Shown one piece after another: positions 1 to 9,107 of a DNA stretch of 64,000 nucleotides (within the stretch, counting starts at the first letter, position 1; the number at the start of each line of letters is the position of its first letter). The notes beneath the pieces were generated by a model. The model saw only the letters and a list, made by a program, of their open reading frames with translations, was not told where the DNA came from and ran no database searches. Source of the DNA: Bacteroidota bacterium (GTDB lineage: Bacteria > Bacteroidota > Bacteroidia > Bacteroidales > WCHB1-69); assembly GCA_023413895.1 (NCBI GenBank), contig JAEZOU010000016.1:10046-74045 (forward strand), given 5' to 3'. Both the position numbers and the translations under genes were made by a program.

Positions 1-453
1 ACAGCCCCAACTTGATGGACAATAATCGTACCAATACATGTTTGTAAAATAGGGGTCATAATATGACCAACCATCATAAACATTGGTATGGAAACGACGG
101 ATACGACTCGTATAATAATAGTCGTAGTAATCATCAGAATCATAGTAGTAATTATTGGTTACATACGTATTACCATTTTCATCATAGTAATTTTCGGAAT
201 ATCCACCATCATTATAACCAGAATTATCCTCGTAATAGTATTCTGAATTATTATCGCTATAATAGTTTTGCGTATCATCGGGATACGAATTATAATTTGG
301 GGTTTCCGTGTACGTATTAGTATTTTCTACTGGTTTTGGCTTTCTGTATTGTTCATCTCTTGTTGAGGTATATATGTCATCATAATAAACAAAAGTACCT
401 ATTTGACAAGAGGTAAATAATACAACTGCAAATAATAACATTAACTTTTTCAT
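1..453 (-). CDS. Tyrosine-rich lipoprotein, partial (C-terminus outside window)
   Basis: The frame starts at an ATG at 453 and stays open to base 1, so the C-terminus is missing. The first residues, MKKLMLLFAVVLFTSC, form a lipoprotein signal with a lipobox ending in Cys16. The mature part is highly biased: Tyr, Asp, Asn, Ser and Glu dominate from about residue 45 to 125, with runs such as YYYDSDDYYDYYY, followed by a Trp/Tyr/Gly-rich segment (SRIRRFHTN, then DGWSYYDPYF). Such tails resemble uncharacterised Bacteroidales lipoproteins. A strong Shine-Dalgarno sequence AAAAGGAGG lies at 460-468, six bases before the ATG, which is unusual in this phylum and supports the start. The function is unknown. 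Surface exposure is an inference from the lipoprotein signal and the low-complexity composition. Confidence 0.75.
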   Translation of the reverse strand, partial: MKKLMLLFAVVLFTSCQIGTFVYYDDIYTSTRDEQYRKPKPVENTNTYTETPNYNSYPDDTQNYYSDNNSEYYYEDNSGYNDGGYSENYYDENGNTYVTNNYYYDSDDYYDYYYTSRIRRFHTNVYDGWSYYDPYFTNMYWYDYCPSSWGC

Positions 454-530
454 AATGAACCTCCTTTTATTTTGAATTCATAATTGTATGACAACTAATT
501 CTTCCAAAGGTTAAATAACGAATATATTTT

Positions 531-1079
531 TTACTTATTGCATTTAAATTTCTCATTAAATGCCTCTCTCAGAACACTATGAATCACTGCATTTTTATAT
601 TTTCCTTGATGAAAATAGTGTTCTATCAGTACTCCTTCTCTCTTAAAGCCCAATTTTTCCAAAAGTTTGAGAATTGAGCTATTTTCTTCAAAAGAGTCTG
701 ATGTTATCTTATGTAGATTTAAGGTATTAAAACCATAGTCCAATAACATCAACGATGCTTCCATCGCAATACCTTTTCCTTGATATTCTGGAATAATCCG
801 TAACGATTTCCAAGTTGCACGACGGTGTCTTTGATTGAAATCATAAAGACCTATCAGTCCAATATGTCTCAATTGCTCATTCTCTTTGTAGAATATAGAA
901 AGTGCCAAATCTCCATTTTTATACACCTTTTCGAACCATTTTTTTTGATGTACCATTGAAATGGGATCATGAATCAGATAATCGGTTAGCGTTTCGTCCC
1001 AACGCAATTCTAATAAGAGTGGCAAATCCTCTTCTTCAATCGGTTTTAGTACTATTCTATCACTCTCTAAGACTCTCAT
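531..1079 (-). CDS. GNAT-family N-acetyltransferase (RimJ/RimL type)
   Basis: This 182-residue protein has the GNAT layout of the RimJ/RimL branch: an N-terminal segment with LxxIEEEDLPLLLELR, a central beta region and the acetyl-CoA pyrophosphate-binding loop EYQGKGIAMEA (motif A, about residues 98-108). The C-terminal LEKLGFKREG element is typical of the family. It starts two bases after the stop of the WbmS-like deacetylase gene, so the two are surely co-transcribed. The partner suggests it acetylates an amino sugar of a surface glycan, like PseH-type enzymes, but the substrate cannot be read from the sequence. A ribosomal-protein or small-molecule acetyltransferase remains possible. Confidence 0.8.
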   Translation of the reverse strand: MRVLESDRIVLKPIEEEDLPLLLELRWDETLTDYLIHDPISMVHQKKWFEKVYKNGDLALSIFYKENEQLRHIGLIGLYDFNQRHRRATWKSLRIIPEYQGKGIAMEASLMLLDYGFNTLNLHKITSDSFEENSSILKLLEKLGFKREGVLIEHYFHQGKYKNAVIHSVLREAFNEKFKCNK

Positions 1080-1081
1080 AA

Positions 1082-1867
1082 TTAATTTACTATATTGTTA
1101 TAAATCTCTTTTAGAGACAATATTTTATAATTTTTCTGTTTTACAAGATTTACAATTTCCATAATAGTATGATAGATTCCCACAGCATTATTTCTATTTT
1201 TTAGAATAGATTCAGAAGAGATTTGGTTATATTCTTCTCTACTCATAGAATCTTTTATTTTGCGCATCCATGTAATTTCTGGCGTATTAAAAACAACATT
1301 TATGGGATGAAAACTAATCACTTTCAATCCTGGAGAAGTAAAATATTCTAAATAAGGTTTTATAGAAAGCCCCAATTGATTATAGAGAGCCGTTCCTTCT
1401 TCCCAGAATATTGGAATATCAATCATTTTAGATTCGTGCAGATAGGGTCGAATGTGGTTTGACAATGTCATAATGGTATTAGAACAATATCTAAAACCAT
1501 ATTCGTTATATAGTAGATGTGCCGTATCAGAAACATTATAAAGGCGATGCGAACGTACGGACTCAGCTTCAGGGGCAAATGTGATACAATTTTCGATTAT
1601 CTCCTTAAAATTATCACCATGTGAAGACCCTTTTAAGAAAAAAGGGTGGATACCTCTATCCCAAACTTTTGTAGCATATAACTCTTCAATAATAGGGGAA
1701 AAATGAGTAACAAAAGCTGTCATTTTCAGCTCTTGTATCGGTAAAGATTTCAAGAATTGAGAAATGACAGCTTCTGATGCCCAATCAATATCGGTAGTGA
1801 AGCAGAAAACGGGGGCTTCATTCCACTCTTGATGGCGGCTGAGCTTCTTTAAAAGATCAGCACTCAT
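1082..1867 (-). CDS. WbmS-like polysaccharide deacetylase family protein
   Basis: The 261-residue protein looks like the WbmS-like branch of the polysaccharide deacetylase fold. It has an N-terminal FTTDIDWASE metal-binding-type motif, then GIHPFFLKGSSHG and ESVRSHRLY, the His-containing motifs expected around the active site, and IPIFWEEG further on. There is no signal peptide, so it probably acts in the cytoplasm on nucleotide-linked or lipid-linked sugars. Its start overlaps the stop of the upstream OmpA/TPR lipoprotein by one base (TAATG), and the GNAT gene follows after two bases. A deacetylase next to an acetyltransferase suggests modification of an amino sugar in a surface glycan. This is an inference, and no other glycan genes adjoin. 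Confidence 0.65.
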   Translation of the reverse strand: MSADLLKKLSRHQEWNEAPVFCFTTDIDWASEAVISQFLKSLPIQELKMTAFVTHFSPIIEELYATKVWDRGIHPFFLKGSSHGDNFKEIIENCITFAPEAESVRSHRLYNVSDTAHLLYNEYGFRYCSNTIMTLSNHIRPYLHESKMIDIPIFWEEGTALYNQLGLSIKPYLEYFTSPGLKVISFHPINVVFNTPEITWMRKIKDSMSREEYNQISSESILKNRNNAVGIYHTIMEIVNLVKQKNYKILSLKEIYNNIVN

Positions 1868-3723
1868 TATTTCACGATATTTTTAAATTGTTCAGATTTT
1901 TTATATTTTTTGAATTCAGCATCTTTTTTAGCTGTAGCTTTATAAGAAGCATCTAAAGAAACGGCTTTTTCTAGATATGTATAAACTTCAGTTTCGTTTT
2001 GTGTTCTTGCGGCAAGAATCGCCATCAAATAGTATGCTTTTGCATCCTTTGGTGTACAAGCTAAAGTATTTTTTGCAGCAGCGTAGTCTTTATTTAATAA
2101 TTGAAGAAGAGCTACTGAATACTCGCAACTTCTATTTTTCATCAAAGCCTCAGCACCAACATAATCTCCATCTAAAATTTTGAACATTCCCATATTATAA
2201 TCTTGATTTACAGGATATGAAGAGGCTGCTGTAGATTTTTCAAAATTAGCACGTGCTTCTGTGATATTGTTATTCAAGAAATTGAGGATTGCCAAATTAT
2301 TGAAGATAATACCATTATTTGGAGAGATAGCTTGTGCTTTTTCGAGATTGTTAGCAGCAACAGACAATTGTGCAGCATCACCGGCAGCAATATATTTGTT
2401 AAGTGCTAAGATTGCCAAATTGTTATAAGCTCTCCAATCATTTTGTAACTCTGTATCATTTACAATTGCAGTGTAGATAGCTTCTTTTTCAGTTAAATCA
2501 GAATATAGAGAAGCGGCAAATAATCTTTCATTAAGAGAAAGTTTTACAGAATCACCTTTTACAAACTCTTTTAACTGAGCATCTGTATATAAATGTTTGT
2601 TACATACAAGGTCTATTTCAACTCTTCTCAATGGAGGAAGGATAATATCCGCAATTTCTTGATAGATATCGGTCATTTCTCTAATTCTTTGTTCTCTCAA
2701 ATTATCATTAGGTTGAGAACGAACAACGTTTAAAATTTTATTCTTTTCAGCGATTGTTGAGTTCTCAACTGCTGTTTCAAAACCTTGCCAATCTTCTCCT
2801 TTAGCTTGGTTATCAAAAACGATTTCAGGAACTACAACATTTTTCACTTTCATTTTGTGTTTTCTTGCATAATTTCTAATTGTAGTAGATAGTTGTTGTT
2901 CAAACCATTTTTTACCTTGTTCATATCTCTTTTCAGAAAGTCCTTGGTTTAGAGACTCTTCACCTTCTGGAGAAGCCCAACCAGAAATAGCCACTTTTTT
3001 CACGCCACGGCCCTCTTCTAGTACTTGCATCAAGAAGTTGTTAAAATCAGTAATTACTTGTTTAGCAGCTTTATCTCTATTCAATTTCAATCCCCAATTC
3101 AAAGTAGAAGTATTTACTTCAAAATAGATATCTGCTACTTGAGAGATAGACTCATCTTTATAATCGTGAGGAGCAAAAAGTAGTAAAGTTCCGTTGCTTT
3201 CACCGATTTTATTTTTGTCAGCAGCGTCGCTCAACGTTGGGTTAATACCCACGCGAGAACTTGTATTTGCAATACCAACACCTAATAAAACTGCAGGAAA
3301 TTCGTGCGTTTTTTTACCTAAAGTAGCTGTTGACTTTGCATAAATATTTTGATCTTCGTAACTTGTATTAAAATCAAATGAGCCAGAAGTTGAAAATTTT
3401 CCTCCATTTTTCCATGATATTCTTGTTCCTTGTTCTTTAGATTTTTCACCTACTAATTTAATAGTATTAAAAGAAACAGGATTTTGCATATTATCTTGAG
3501 CTACTACAGGCACCTCAATTAACATACTTGCTTTCTTTTTCAAATATTTTGGTGGAATTGTTCCTTTCACTGTATATTCCACTTTTCCGCCTTTGTTTTC
3601 CAAATCTGGGTTTTCTAATTGCATAGTAACATCAGGATAACGAGGAATCATTTTTCCAAATCCACAACCTGCAAAAATCAGCCCAACGAGAGCAAAAATC
3701 AATAAATTTTTCAAGTTTCTCAT
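1867..3723 (-). CDS. Outer-membrane lipoprotein with OmpA-like and TPR regions
   Basis: This 618-residue protein begins with a lipoprotein signal (LVGLIFAGC, lipobox Cys20). Residues about 190-375 resemble an OmpA-type peptidoglycan-binding region, with VKKVAISGWASPEGEES and then LSEKRYEQGKKWFEQQL. The C-terminal third (about 430-610) consists of TPR-like helical repeats, for example NNGIIFNNLAILNFLNNNITEARANFEKS. The combination suggests an outer-membrane lipoprotein anchored to the wall that scaffolds other proteins. It is the first gene of a three-gene operon with the deacetylase and acetyltransferase, and it has a -7 element in its upstream gap. The precise role is unknown. Confidence 0.75.
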   Translation of the reverse strand: MRNLKNLLIFALVGLIFAGCGFGKMIPRYPDVTMQLENPDLENKGGKVEYTVKGTIPPKYLKKKASMLIEVPVVAQDNMQNPVSFNTIKLVGEKSKEQGTRISWKNGGKFSTSGSFDFNTSYEDQNIYAKSTATLGKKTHEFPAVLLGVGIANTSSRVGINPTLSDAADKNKIGESNGTLLLFAPHDYKDESISQVADIYFEVNTSTLNWGLKLNRDKAAKQVITDFNNFLMQVLEEGRGVKKVAISGWASPEGEESLNQGLSEKRYEQGKKWFEQQLSTTIRNYARKHKMKVKNVVVPEIVFDNQAKGEDWQGFETAVENSTIAEKNKILNVVRSQPNDNLREQRIREMTDIYQEIADIILPPLRRVEIDLVCNKHLYTDAQLKEFVKGDSVKLSLNERLFAASLYSDLTEKEAIYTAIVNDTELQNDWRAYNNLAILALNKYIAAGDAAQLSVAANNLEKAQAISPNNGIIFNNLAILNFLNNNITEARANFEKSTAASSYPVNQDYNMGMFKILDGDYVGAEALMKNRSCEYSVALLQLLNKDYAAAKNTLACTPKDAKAYYLMAILAARTQNETEVYTYLEKAVSLDASYKATAKKDAEFKKYKKSEQFKNIVK

Positions 3724-3794
3724 AATTTTTTTGTTTGTTGTTATTATTTAATCTATATTTCTTTTTATACTAAACACCTTTACTTTTAAGGGTG

Positions 3795-3802
3795 CAAAAA
3801 TA
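3795..3802 (-). promoter_or_regulatory. -7 element of the OmpA/TPR operon
   Basis: The top strand reads CAAAAATA, giving TATTTTTG on the minus strand, a match to the Bacteroidetes TAnnTTTG element. It lies about 70 bases upstream of the lipoprotein start. No clear TTTG -33 box is at the usual 19-21 base spacing. Confidence 0.5.
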
Positions 3803-4121
3803 CAATTCTTTCTTTACATAAACACTTAAAAACATTAGTTTGCAAATTAAAAAAAGTTAATTTTACAAAGTTTATTACATTTTGTTACAACAAAAAAGAA
3901 TGACTAAGGTTTACTTTCGCTTATGAAACTTCCCTAGGACACAAGATTGCAGTTTTATCTCCAACTACTGGATTTCTATTTAGGGGAAATATTTTGCTAA
4001 TTAACAAAGAGACAAAATATTAATATCAAGAAACTTAAATATATATTTCACAAAATTGCAAATAAAATTCTTTTTCTCATAATTTTTTGATTTTAGAATC
4101 AAATGAAAACGAAAAAAATTA

Positions 4122-4129
4122 TATATTTG
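4122..4129 (+). promoter_or_regulatory. -7 element of mreB
   Basis: TATATTTG matches TAnnTTTG and lies 25 bases before the mreB start. A TTTG at 4086-4089 is too far away (32 bases) to be a standard -33 box. Confidence 0.55.
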
Positions 4130-4140
4130 CAGGCTTAAAA

Positions 4141-4148
4141 AAAGGAGG
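4141..4148 (+). promoter_or_regulatory. Strong Shine-Dalgarno site of mreB
   Basis: AAAGGAGG lies six bases before the mreB ATG. Near-perfect Shine-Dalgarno sites are rare in Bacteroidetes, which usually initiate without one, so this fixes the start and suggests high translation. Confidence 0.7.
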
Positions 4149-4154
4149 TTAAAG

Positions 4155-5180
4155 ATGGGTTTATTTTCAATCTTTTCGAAAGAAGTTGCAATTGACTTGG
4201 GGACAGCAAATACTGTCATTTTGCATAATGATAAAATTGTGGTTGATGAGCCATCCATTATAGCTTTAGAAAGAAATTCGGGAGCTGTGATGGCTGTTGG
4301 CAAAAAAGCATTAATGATGCATGGAAGAACACACGAGAATATTCTCACTGTTCGTCCGTTGAAAGATGGAGTTATTGCAGACTATCAAGCGACAGAGTTG
4401 ATGTTGCGAGAATTTATTAAGATGACAGGCACAAAAAATTATCTTTTTCCTCCAGCCATGAGAATGGTAATATGTATTCCATCTGGAATTACCAATGTTG
4501 AGGAGCGTGCTGTTAGAGACTCTGCAGAACAAGCCGGTGCAAAAGAGGTTAGAATGATTCATGAGCCGATGGCTGCCGCCATTGGAATTGGTATTGACGT
4601 TTTGGATGCCAGTGGAAATATGATTATTGATATCGGTGGTGGAACTAGCGAAATCGCTGTATTAGCATTAGGTGGTATTGTCACTAGTAAATCTATTAAA
4701 GTTGCTGGTGATGAATTCAATGATGATATTATAGAATATATGAGAAAGCACCATAATTTGGCTATTGGTGAAGCTACGGCAGAGCAGGTAAAAATCAATG
4801 TCGGTGCTGCTGTGGATAGCCTAGAAAATCCACCTGAAGATTACGAAGTTTATGGTAGAAATCTTCTCGATGGAATTCCACGTGCTGTAAAAGTTTCATA
4901 TACTGAAATTGCACAAGCTCTTGATCGTTCTATTGCAAAAATTGAGGCTGCAGTAATCAACACATTAGAAAATACACCTCCAGAACTTTCTTCAGATATC
5001 TACAAAACAGGTATTTATATGGCAGGTGGCGGTTCTCTGCTAAGAGGTTTAGATAAACGTATCTCCAAGAAGACACAACTTCAGGTTCACGTTACAGAAG
5101 ACCCATTGAAAGCTGTTGCTCGTGGTACAAGTATTGCACTGAAGAACTTTGATAAATTTAGTTCCTTCTTAAAGAAATAG
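4155..5180 (+). CDS. mreB: Rod-shape-determining actin homologue MreB
   Basis: The 341-residue protein has the normal family length and all actin-fold landmarks: the phosphate-1 loop IDLGTANTVI (residues about 14-23), phosphate-2 IDIGGGTSEIAVLAL (about 159-173), the connecting helix with IHEPMAAAIG, and the adenosine motif MAGGGSLLRGL near residue 290. MreB filaments guide lateral cell-wall synthesis under the inner membrane. The usual partners mreC, mreD, a PBP2 gene and rodA do not follow. Instead an ABC permease gene begins 13 bases after the stop. That isolation is unusual, and the other morphogenes must lie elsewhere if present. Confidence 0.95.
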   Translation: MGLFSIFSKEVAIDLGTANTVILHNDKIVVDEPSIIALERNSGAVMAVGKKALMMHGRTHENILTVRPLKDGVIADYQATELMLREFIKMTGTKNYLFPPAMRMVICIPSGITNVEERAVRDSAEQAGAKEVRMIHEPMAAAIGIGIDVLDASGNMIIDIGGGTSEIAVLALGGIVTSKSIKVAGDEFNDDIIEYMRKHHNLAIGEATAEQVKINVGAAVDSLENPPEDYEVYGRNLLDGIPRAVKVSYTEIAQALDRSIAKIEAAVINTLENTPPELSSDIYKTGIYMAGGGSLLRGLDKRISKKTQLQVHVTEDPLKAVARGTSIALKNFDKFSSFLKK

Positions 5181-5193
5181 TTCTCTATCAAAT

Positions 5194-6408
5194 TTGGGAC
5201 GATTTAAAACTTTACTACTGCTTAATAAGAAAAAAGGAAACTTTTCCCAGCCTATTGTACGTTTAACAATTTTAGGTGTAATGTTGGGAATTGTTATAAT
5301 GATAATTGCTGTTGCCATAACTTCTGGATACAAACAAGCAATTCGCAATAAAGTTATTGGTGTAGATTCTCATATTAGAATCTCTAACTACGATAGGAAC
5401 ACCTCGCTAGACCCTATTCCTATCAACAAAGATGAAAGCCTACGTTGTTCACTTTTAGAAAATCCTAATATAGAGAATATTAACTACTTTACTACAAAAG
5501 TAGCTATTGTTAAGTCGAACCAAACTGTAGAGGGTACCTTTCTGAAAGGAATCGATAACCATTTTGCTTGGAAAAACTTCAGCAACTACATTATAGAAGG
5601 GGAACCACTCCCCTTTTCGGAAGATTCTACTAGTAGACAAATTATTATCTCTACACGTTTAGCCAACAAACTTAATCTCAAATTGGGAGATAACCTTATC
5701 ACGTATTTTGTGCAAGACCCACCACGACAAAGAAAATTAACCGTTTGTGCCATTTACGAAACTGGACTACCTGATTACGACAATCAAATAGCACTTGTGG
5801 ACCTTAAAATGCTACAAGAGATTAATGGTTGGACACCTTCTCAAGTGGGAGGAATGGAAATTAGAATCTCTGATTATCAGAATATTGATGAGATGGGAAT
5901 AAGGGTCCATCAAAATATTGGATATAACTTAAAGGCAGAAACTATTAAACAATTATATCCCAATATCTTTCAATGGATTGCGCTTTTCGACACCAATGTT
6001 ATTGTACTAATGGTGATTATAATTGCAGTTTGTTTAATCACTATCACTTCTACATTTTTCATCATCGTATTAGAAGAAACCAAAACCATTGGGATTTTGA
6101 AAACCTTAGGAATGGGAACAAAACAAATTTTCCAACTTTTTCTAATGATCGCCATAAAACTAATTGGGAAAGGAATTCTTTACGGAAATGCTATAGCTTT
6201 ATCTTTATGCTTACTACAATACCACTTTCACTTTATAAAATTAGATGCTGCCACATACTACCTCTCGTACGTTCCGATTGCTTTTCCTATTGGAAACATT
6301 TTATTAATAAACCTTGGTATCTTATTCCTTTGTTTAGGCACACTATCTATTCCTGCACTATATATTTCTCAAAAAATTACCCCAATCAATGCTATTCGCT
6401 TTGATTAA
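5194..6408 (+). CDS. FtsX/LolE-family ABC transporter permease
   Basis: The 404-residue protein has a short cytoplasmic start, one membrane segment (about residues 24-46, LTILGVMLGIVIMIIAVAI), a large periplasmic domain (about 47-255) and three C-terminal membrane segments, the MacB/FtsX permease layout. The last part has the family pattern EETKTIGILKTLGMGTKQI. It most resembles LolC/LolE lipoprotein-release permeases. The only usable start before the first membrane segment is a TTG at 5194, 13 bases after the mreB stop, which suggests translational coupling. No ATPase gene is adjacent, so its LolD-like partner must be encoded elsewhere. LolE identity is likely but not certain. Confidence 0.8.
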   Translation: MGRFKTLLLLNKKKGNFSQPIVRLTILGVMLGIVIMIIAVAITSGYKQAIRNKVIGVDSHIRISNYDRNTSLDPIPINKDESLRCSLLENPNIENINYFTTKVAIVKSNQTVEGTFLKGIDNHFAWKNFSNYIIEGEPLPFSEDSTSRQIIISTRLANKLNLKLGDNLITYFVQDPPRQRKLTVCAIYETGLPDYDNQIALVDLKMLQEINGWTPSQVGGMEIRISDYQNIDEMGIRVHQNIGYNLKAETIKQLYPNIFQWIALFDTNVIVLMVIIIAVCLITITSTFFIIVLEETKTIGILKTLGMGTKQIFQLFLMIAIKLIGKGILYGNAIALSLCLLQYHFHFIKLDAATYYLSYVPIAFPIGNILLINLGILFLCLGTLSIPALYISQKITPINAIRFD

Positions 6409-6418
6409 ATTGACAATT

Positions 6419-9106
6419 ATGAAAAAAAAACTCTTTCTTTTAGATGCGATGGCTCTCATTTACAGAGCTTATTACGCAATGCAGCGTTCTCCAAGATTCA
6501 CATCAAAGGGGATTAATACATCTGCTATACTTGGATTTACCAACACTTTGTACGAAATCATTAAAAATGAGAAGCCTACTCACATTGCTGTATCATTTGA
6601 TACGGGAGGACCTACCTTACGTCACGCAGAATTTCAGGATTACAAAGCCAATCGAGAAGCCACTCCCGACGAAATTATCATCTCCATACCCTACATCAAG
6701 AAAATATTAGAAGGATTTAACATTCCTATTATTAGTATGGAAGGATATGAAGCAGACGATATCATTGGAACTCTATCGAAACGTGCTGAAATTGAAGGAT
6801 TTGATGTTTACATGATGACTTCTGACAAAGATTATGGCCAATTGGTTTCGAAAAATATTTTTATGTATAAACCTGGGAAATTTGGTCAAAAAGCAGAAAT
6901 TGTAGGCGTAAAAGAGATTTGTGAAAAGTATAATATTGCGCAACCAGAAGAGCTAATTGACATACTTGGGCTTTGGGGTGATGCTTCCGACAACATTCCT
7001 GGCGTACCCACTATTGGCGAAGTAAAAGCCAAAAAATTGATTAGCCAATTCCATTCCATAGAAAACATTTACGCACATATTGACGAGGTTGATAATGCCA
7101 AATTACGCCAAACTTTGATTGACAATCAAGATATTGCAATATTATCTAAAAATCTAGCTACTATAATGTTAGATGTTCCTATTGAAGTAAATTTTGATGA
7201 TATGAAAATAGGGAAATTCAGCATTGAAAAATTAAAGTTGATTTTTAGTGAACTTGAGTTCAAAGCATTATCCCAACGAATATTTAACGACATTGCGCCA
7301 CAAGCTAGTAGCGCACCAGACCTTTTCACGCCGCAAGCCAACCTTCCCCAACCAGAAACGGCCTCAGCATTCCGTCAGTTTCAGGATATTACACACAACT
7401 TTGTAAAAATCAACTCCTTGACAGAATTTTCTCCAATAGCGACCCCTCAAACACTTTTCTTTGAATGGATTATCTTGAACCAAAAAATTGGTGGTTTTGC
7501 TTTCGCAACAGATTCTTCAGCAATCTATTATCATCTTTTAGAAAAGGAGCATGAATATTTTCGTGAAATTCTGCCTGCTATCTTTGGCGAGAAACGCACG
7601 TTGGTGACCTATCAAGTAAAGCAAACGCACAAATACCTTAAAATATTAAAAATAAATCCATTAGTTTCATTTTTTGACTTACAAATTGCACACTATCTCA
7701 TTCAACCAGAAAATGCGCACAATTTAGAAAATCTTTCCGAAGGATACTTACAATATGAACTTCTAACCAATAGCAAGGAGGAAACTATTGAACACTCGAC
7801 ACAGGTTGCTTGTGAAAAGATTGAAATCTTCAGAGAGCTCTACCCTATTTTTGAAAAAGAGATGCAGGAAGTAAAATTAGATACTCTTTTCCGTGATTTA
7901 GAGATGCCGTTATCAGAAGTTTTAGCAGAAATGGAGATGACAGGCGTAAGAGTTGACCCCGAAGAGTTGACAAAAAATTCTCAACGGATTGAGAACGACC
8001 TACGGAAATTAGAAGAACAAATATATGAATTTGCAGGAGAAAAATTCAATGTAGGCTCTCCCAAACAATTAGGGGAAATTCTATTTGGGAAAATGCAAAT
8101 TATTGAAAATGCAAAACTTACAAAAAGCAAACAATATCAAACTGGGGAAGAAATTCTGGTCAAACTCATCAATAAGCACCCTATTATTTCATTAATTTTG
8201 GAATGGCGTACTTTATCCAAATTAAAATCCACCTATATTGATGCTCTACCATTACTTATCAATGCTCAAACGGGCAGAATTCATACCACCTTTCAGCAAA
8301 CTGTAACTTCTACTGGGCGACTAAGTTCCACCAATCCCAACTTACAAAACATTCCGATTCGGACCGAGCAGGGTAGAGAGGTTCGCAAAGCCTTTGTAGC
8401 CTCAACGTCGGACGCCCTCATTATGGCTGCTGATTATTCTCAAGTAGAGCTACGCATTGCAGCATCAGTATCCAAAGACGAGAACATGATTTCCGCATTT
8501 CGTGGACACGAAGATATTCACACTGCAACAGCCGCATTGGTATATAAAGTGCCTGCTGCAGAAGTAACTTCTGAACAGCGACGACATGCAAAAACTGTGA
8601 ATTTCGGTATTTTATACGGAATTTCTGCATTCGGGCTGGCAGACCGCCTACACATTTCACAAGCAGAAGCTCGCTCCTTGATTGAAAACTATAACCAAAG
8701 TTTTCCTAAAATTCGCCAATTTATGAATCAATTGATGGAAGACGCCCGTGCCAATGGATATGTTGAAACCCTTTTAGGCAGGCGCCGCTATATTAGAGAC
8801 ATTGACTCTTCGAATGGTTTACTTCGTAAAGCGGCAGAGCGAAATGCCATTAATGCTCCGATACAAGGAACAGCTGCTGACCTCATCAAAATTGCAATGA
8901 TCAATATCCATCGTGAATTTAAGAAACGAAATCTCAAAAGCAAAATGATTCTACAAGTTCATGATGAATTGGTATTTGAAGTTTACAATGATGAAATGAG
9001 TGAAGTGCAAAAGATTGTAAAAGATTTAATGGAAAATGCTATGCACTTAGAGGTAAACCTTGAAGTTAGCATGAATTTTGGAAATAGTTGGTACGAAGCA
9101 CATTAA
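6419..9106 (+). CDS. polA: DNA polymerase I
   Basis: I chose the ATG at 6419 (MKKKLFLLDAMALIYRAYYA), 10 bases after the permease stop; an earlier in-frame start would overlap that gene. The protein is 895 residues. Residues 1-300 form the 5'-3' flap nuclease, with its acidic clusters GYEADDIIG, TSDKDYGQL and GDASDNIPGVPTIG. The C-terminal half is a complete polymerase with motif A ADYSQVELRIAAS, motif B RRHAKTVNFGILYGIS and motif C QVHDELVFEV. The middle 3'-5' exonuclease domain appears degenerate: where an FDTET-type DxE motif is expected, TLFFEWIILNQKIGGFAFAT appears near residue 345-363, and the NxxYD motif is replaced by KQTHKYLKIL. Proofreading is probably absent. Confidence 0.95.
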   Translation: MKKKLFLLDAMALIYRAYYAMQRSPRFTSKGINTSAILGFTNTLYEIIKNEKPTHIAVSFDTGGPTLRHAEFQDYKANREATPDEIIISIPYIKKILEGFNIPIISMEGYEADDIIGTLSKRAEIEGFDVYMMTSDKDYGQLVSKNIFMYKPGKFGQKAEIVGVKEICEKYNIAQPEELIDILGLWGDASDNIPGVPTIGEVKAKKLISQFHSIENIYAHIDEVDNAKLRQTLIDNQDIAILSKNLATIMLDVPIEVNFDDMKIGKFSIEKLKLIFSELEFKALSQRIFNDIAPQASSAPDLFTPQANLPQPETASAFRQFQDITHNFVKINSLTEFSPIATPQTLFFEWIILNQKIGGFAFATDSSAIYYHLLEKEHEYFREILPAIFGEKRTLVTYQVKQTHKYLKILKINPLVSFFDLQIAHYLIQPENAHNLENLSEGYLQYELLTNSKEETIEHSTQVACEKIEIFRELYPIFEKEMQEVKLDTLFRDLEMPLSEVLAEMEMTGVRVDPEELTKNSQRIENDLRKLEEQIYEFAGEKFNVGSPKQLGEILFGKMQIIENAKLTKSKQYQTGEEILVKLINKHPIISLILEWRTLSKLKSTYIDALPLLINAQTGRIHTTFQQTVTSTGRLSSTNPNLQNIPIRTEQGREVRKAFVASTSDALIMAADYSQVELRIAASVSKDENMISAFRGHEDIHTATAALVYKVPAAEVTSEQRRHAKTVNFGILYGISAFGLADRLHISQAEARSLIENYNQSFPKIRQFMNQLMEDARANGYVETLLGRRRYIRDIDSSNGLLRKAAERNAINAPIQGTAADLIKIAMINIHREFKKRNLKSKMILQVHDELVFEVYNDEMSEVQKIVKDLMENAMHLEVNLEVSMNFGNSWYEAH

Positions 9107-9107
9107 T

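Larger units (their letters stand above)
3724..4154. other. Intergenic region with divergent promoters
   Basis: This 431-base AT-rich gap separates the minus-strand lipoprotein operon from mreB. I see a minus-strand -7 element (3795-3802), a plus-strand -7 element (4122-4129) and the mreB ribosome binding site. I found no convincing gene in the middle (about 3810-4110). Confidence 0.6.

Noticed and set aside
5973..6404. Plus-strand 143-residue frame overlapping the permease
   Set aside because: It is an out-of-frame shadow; the permease membrane pattern occupies the other frame.
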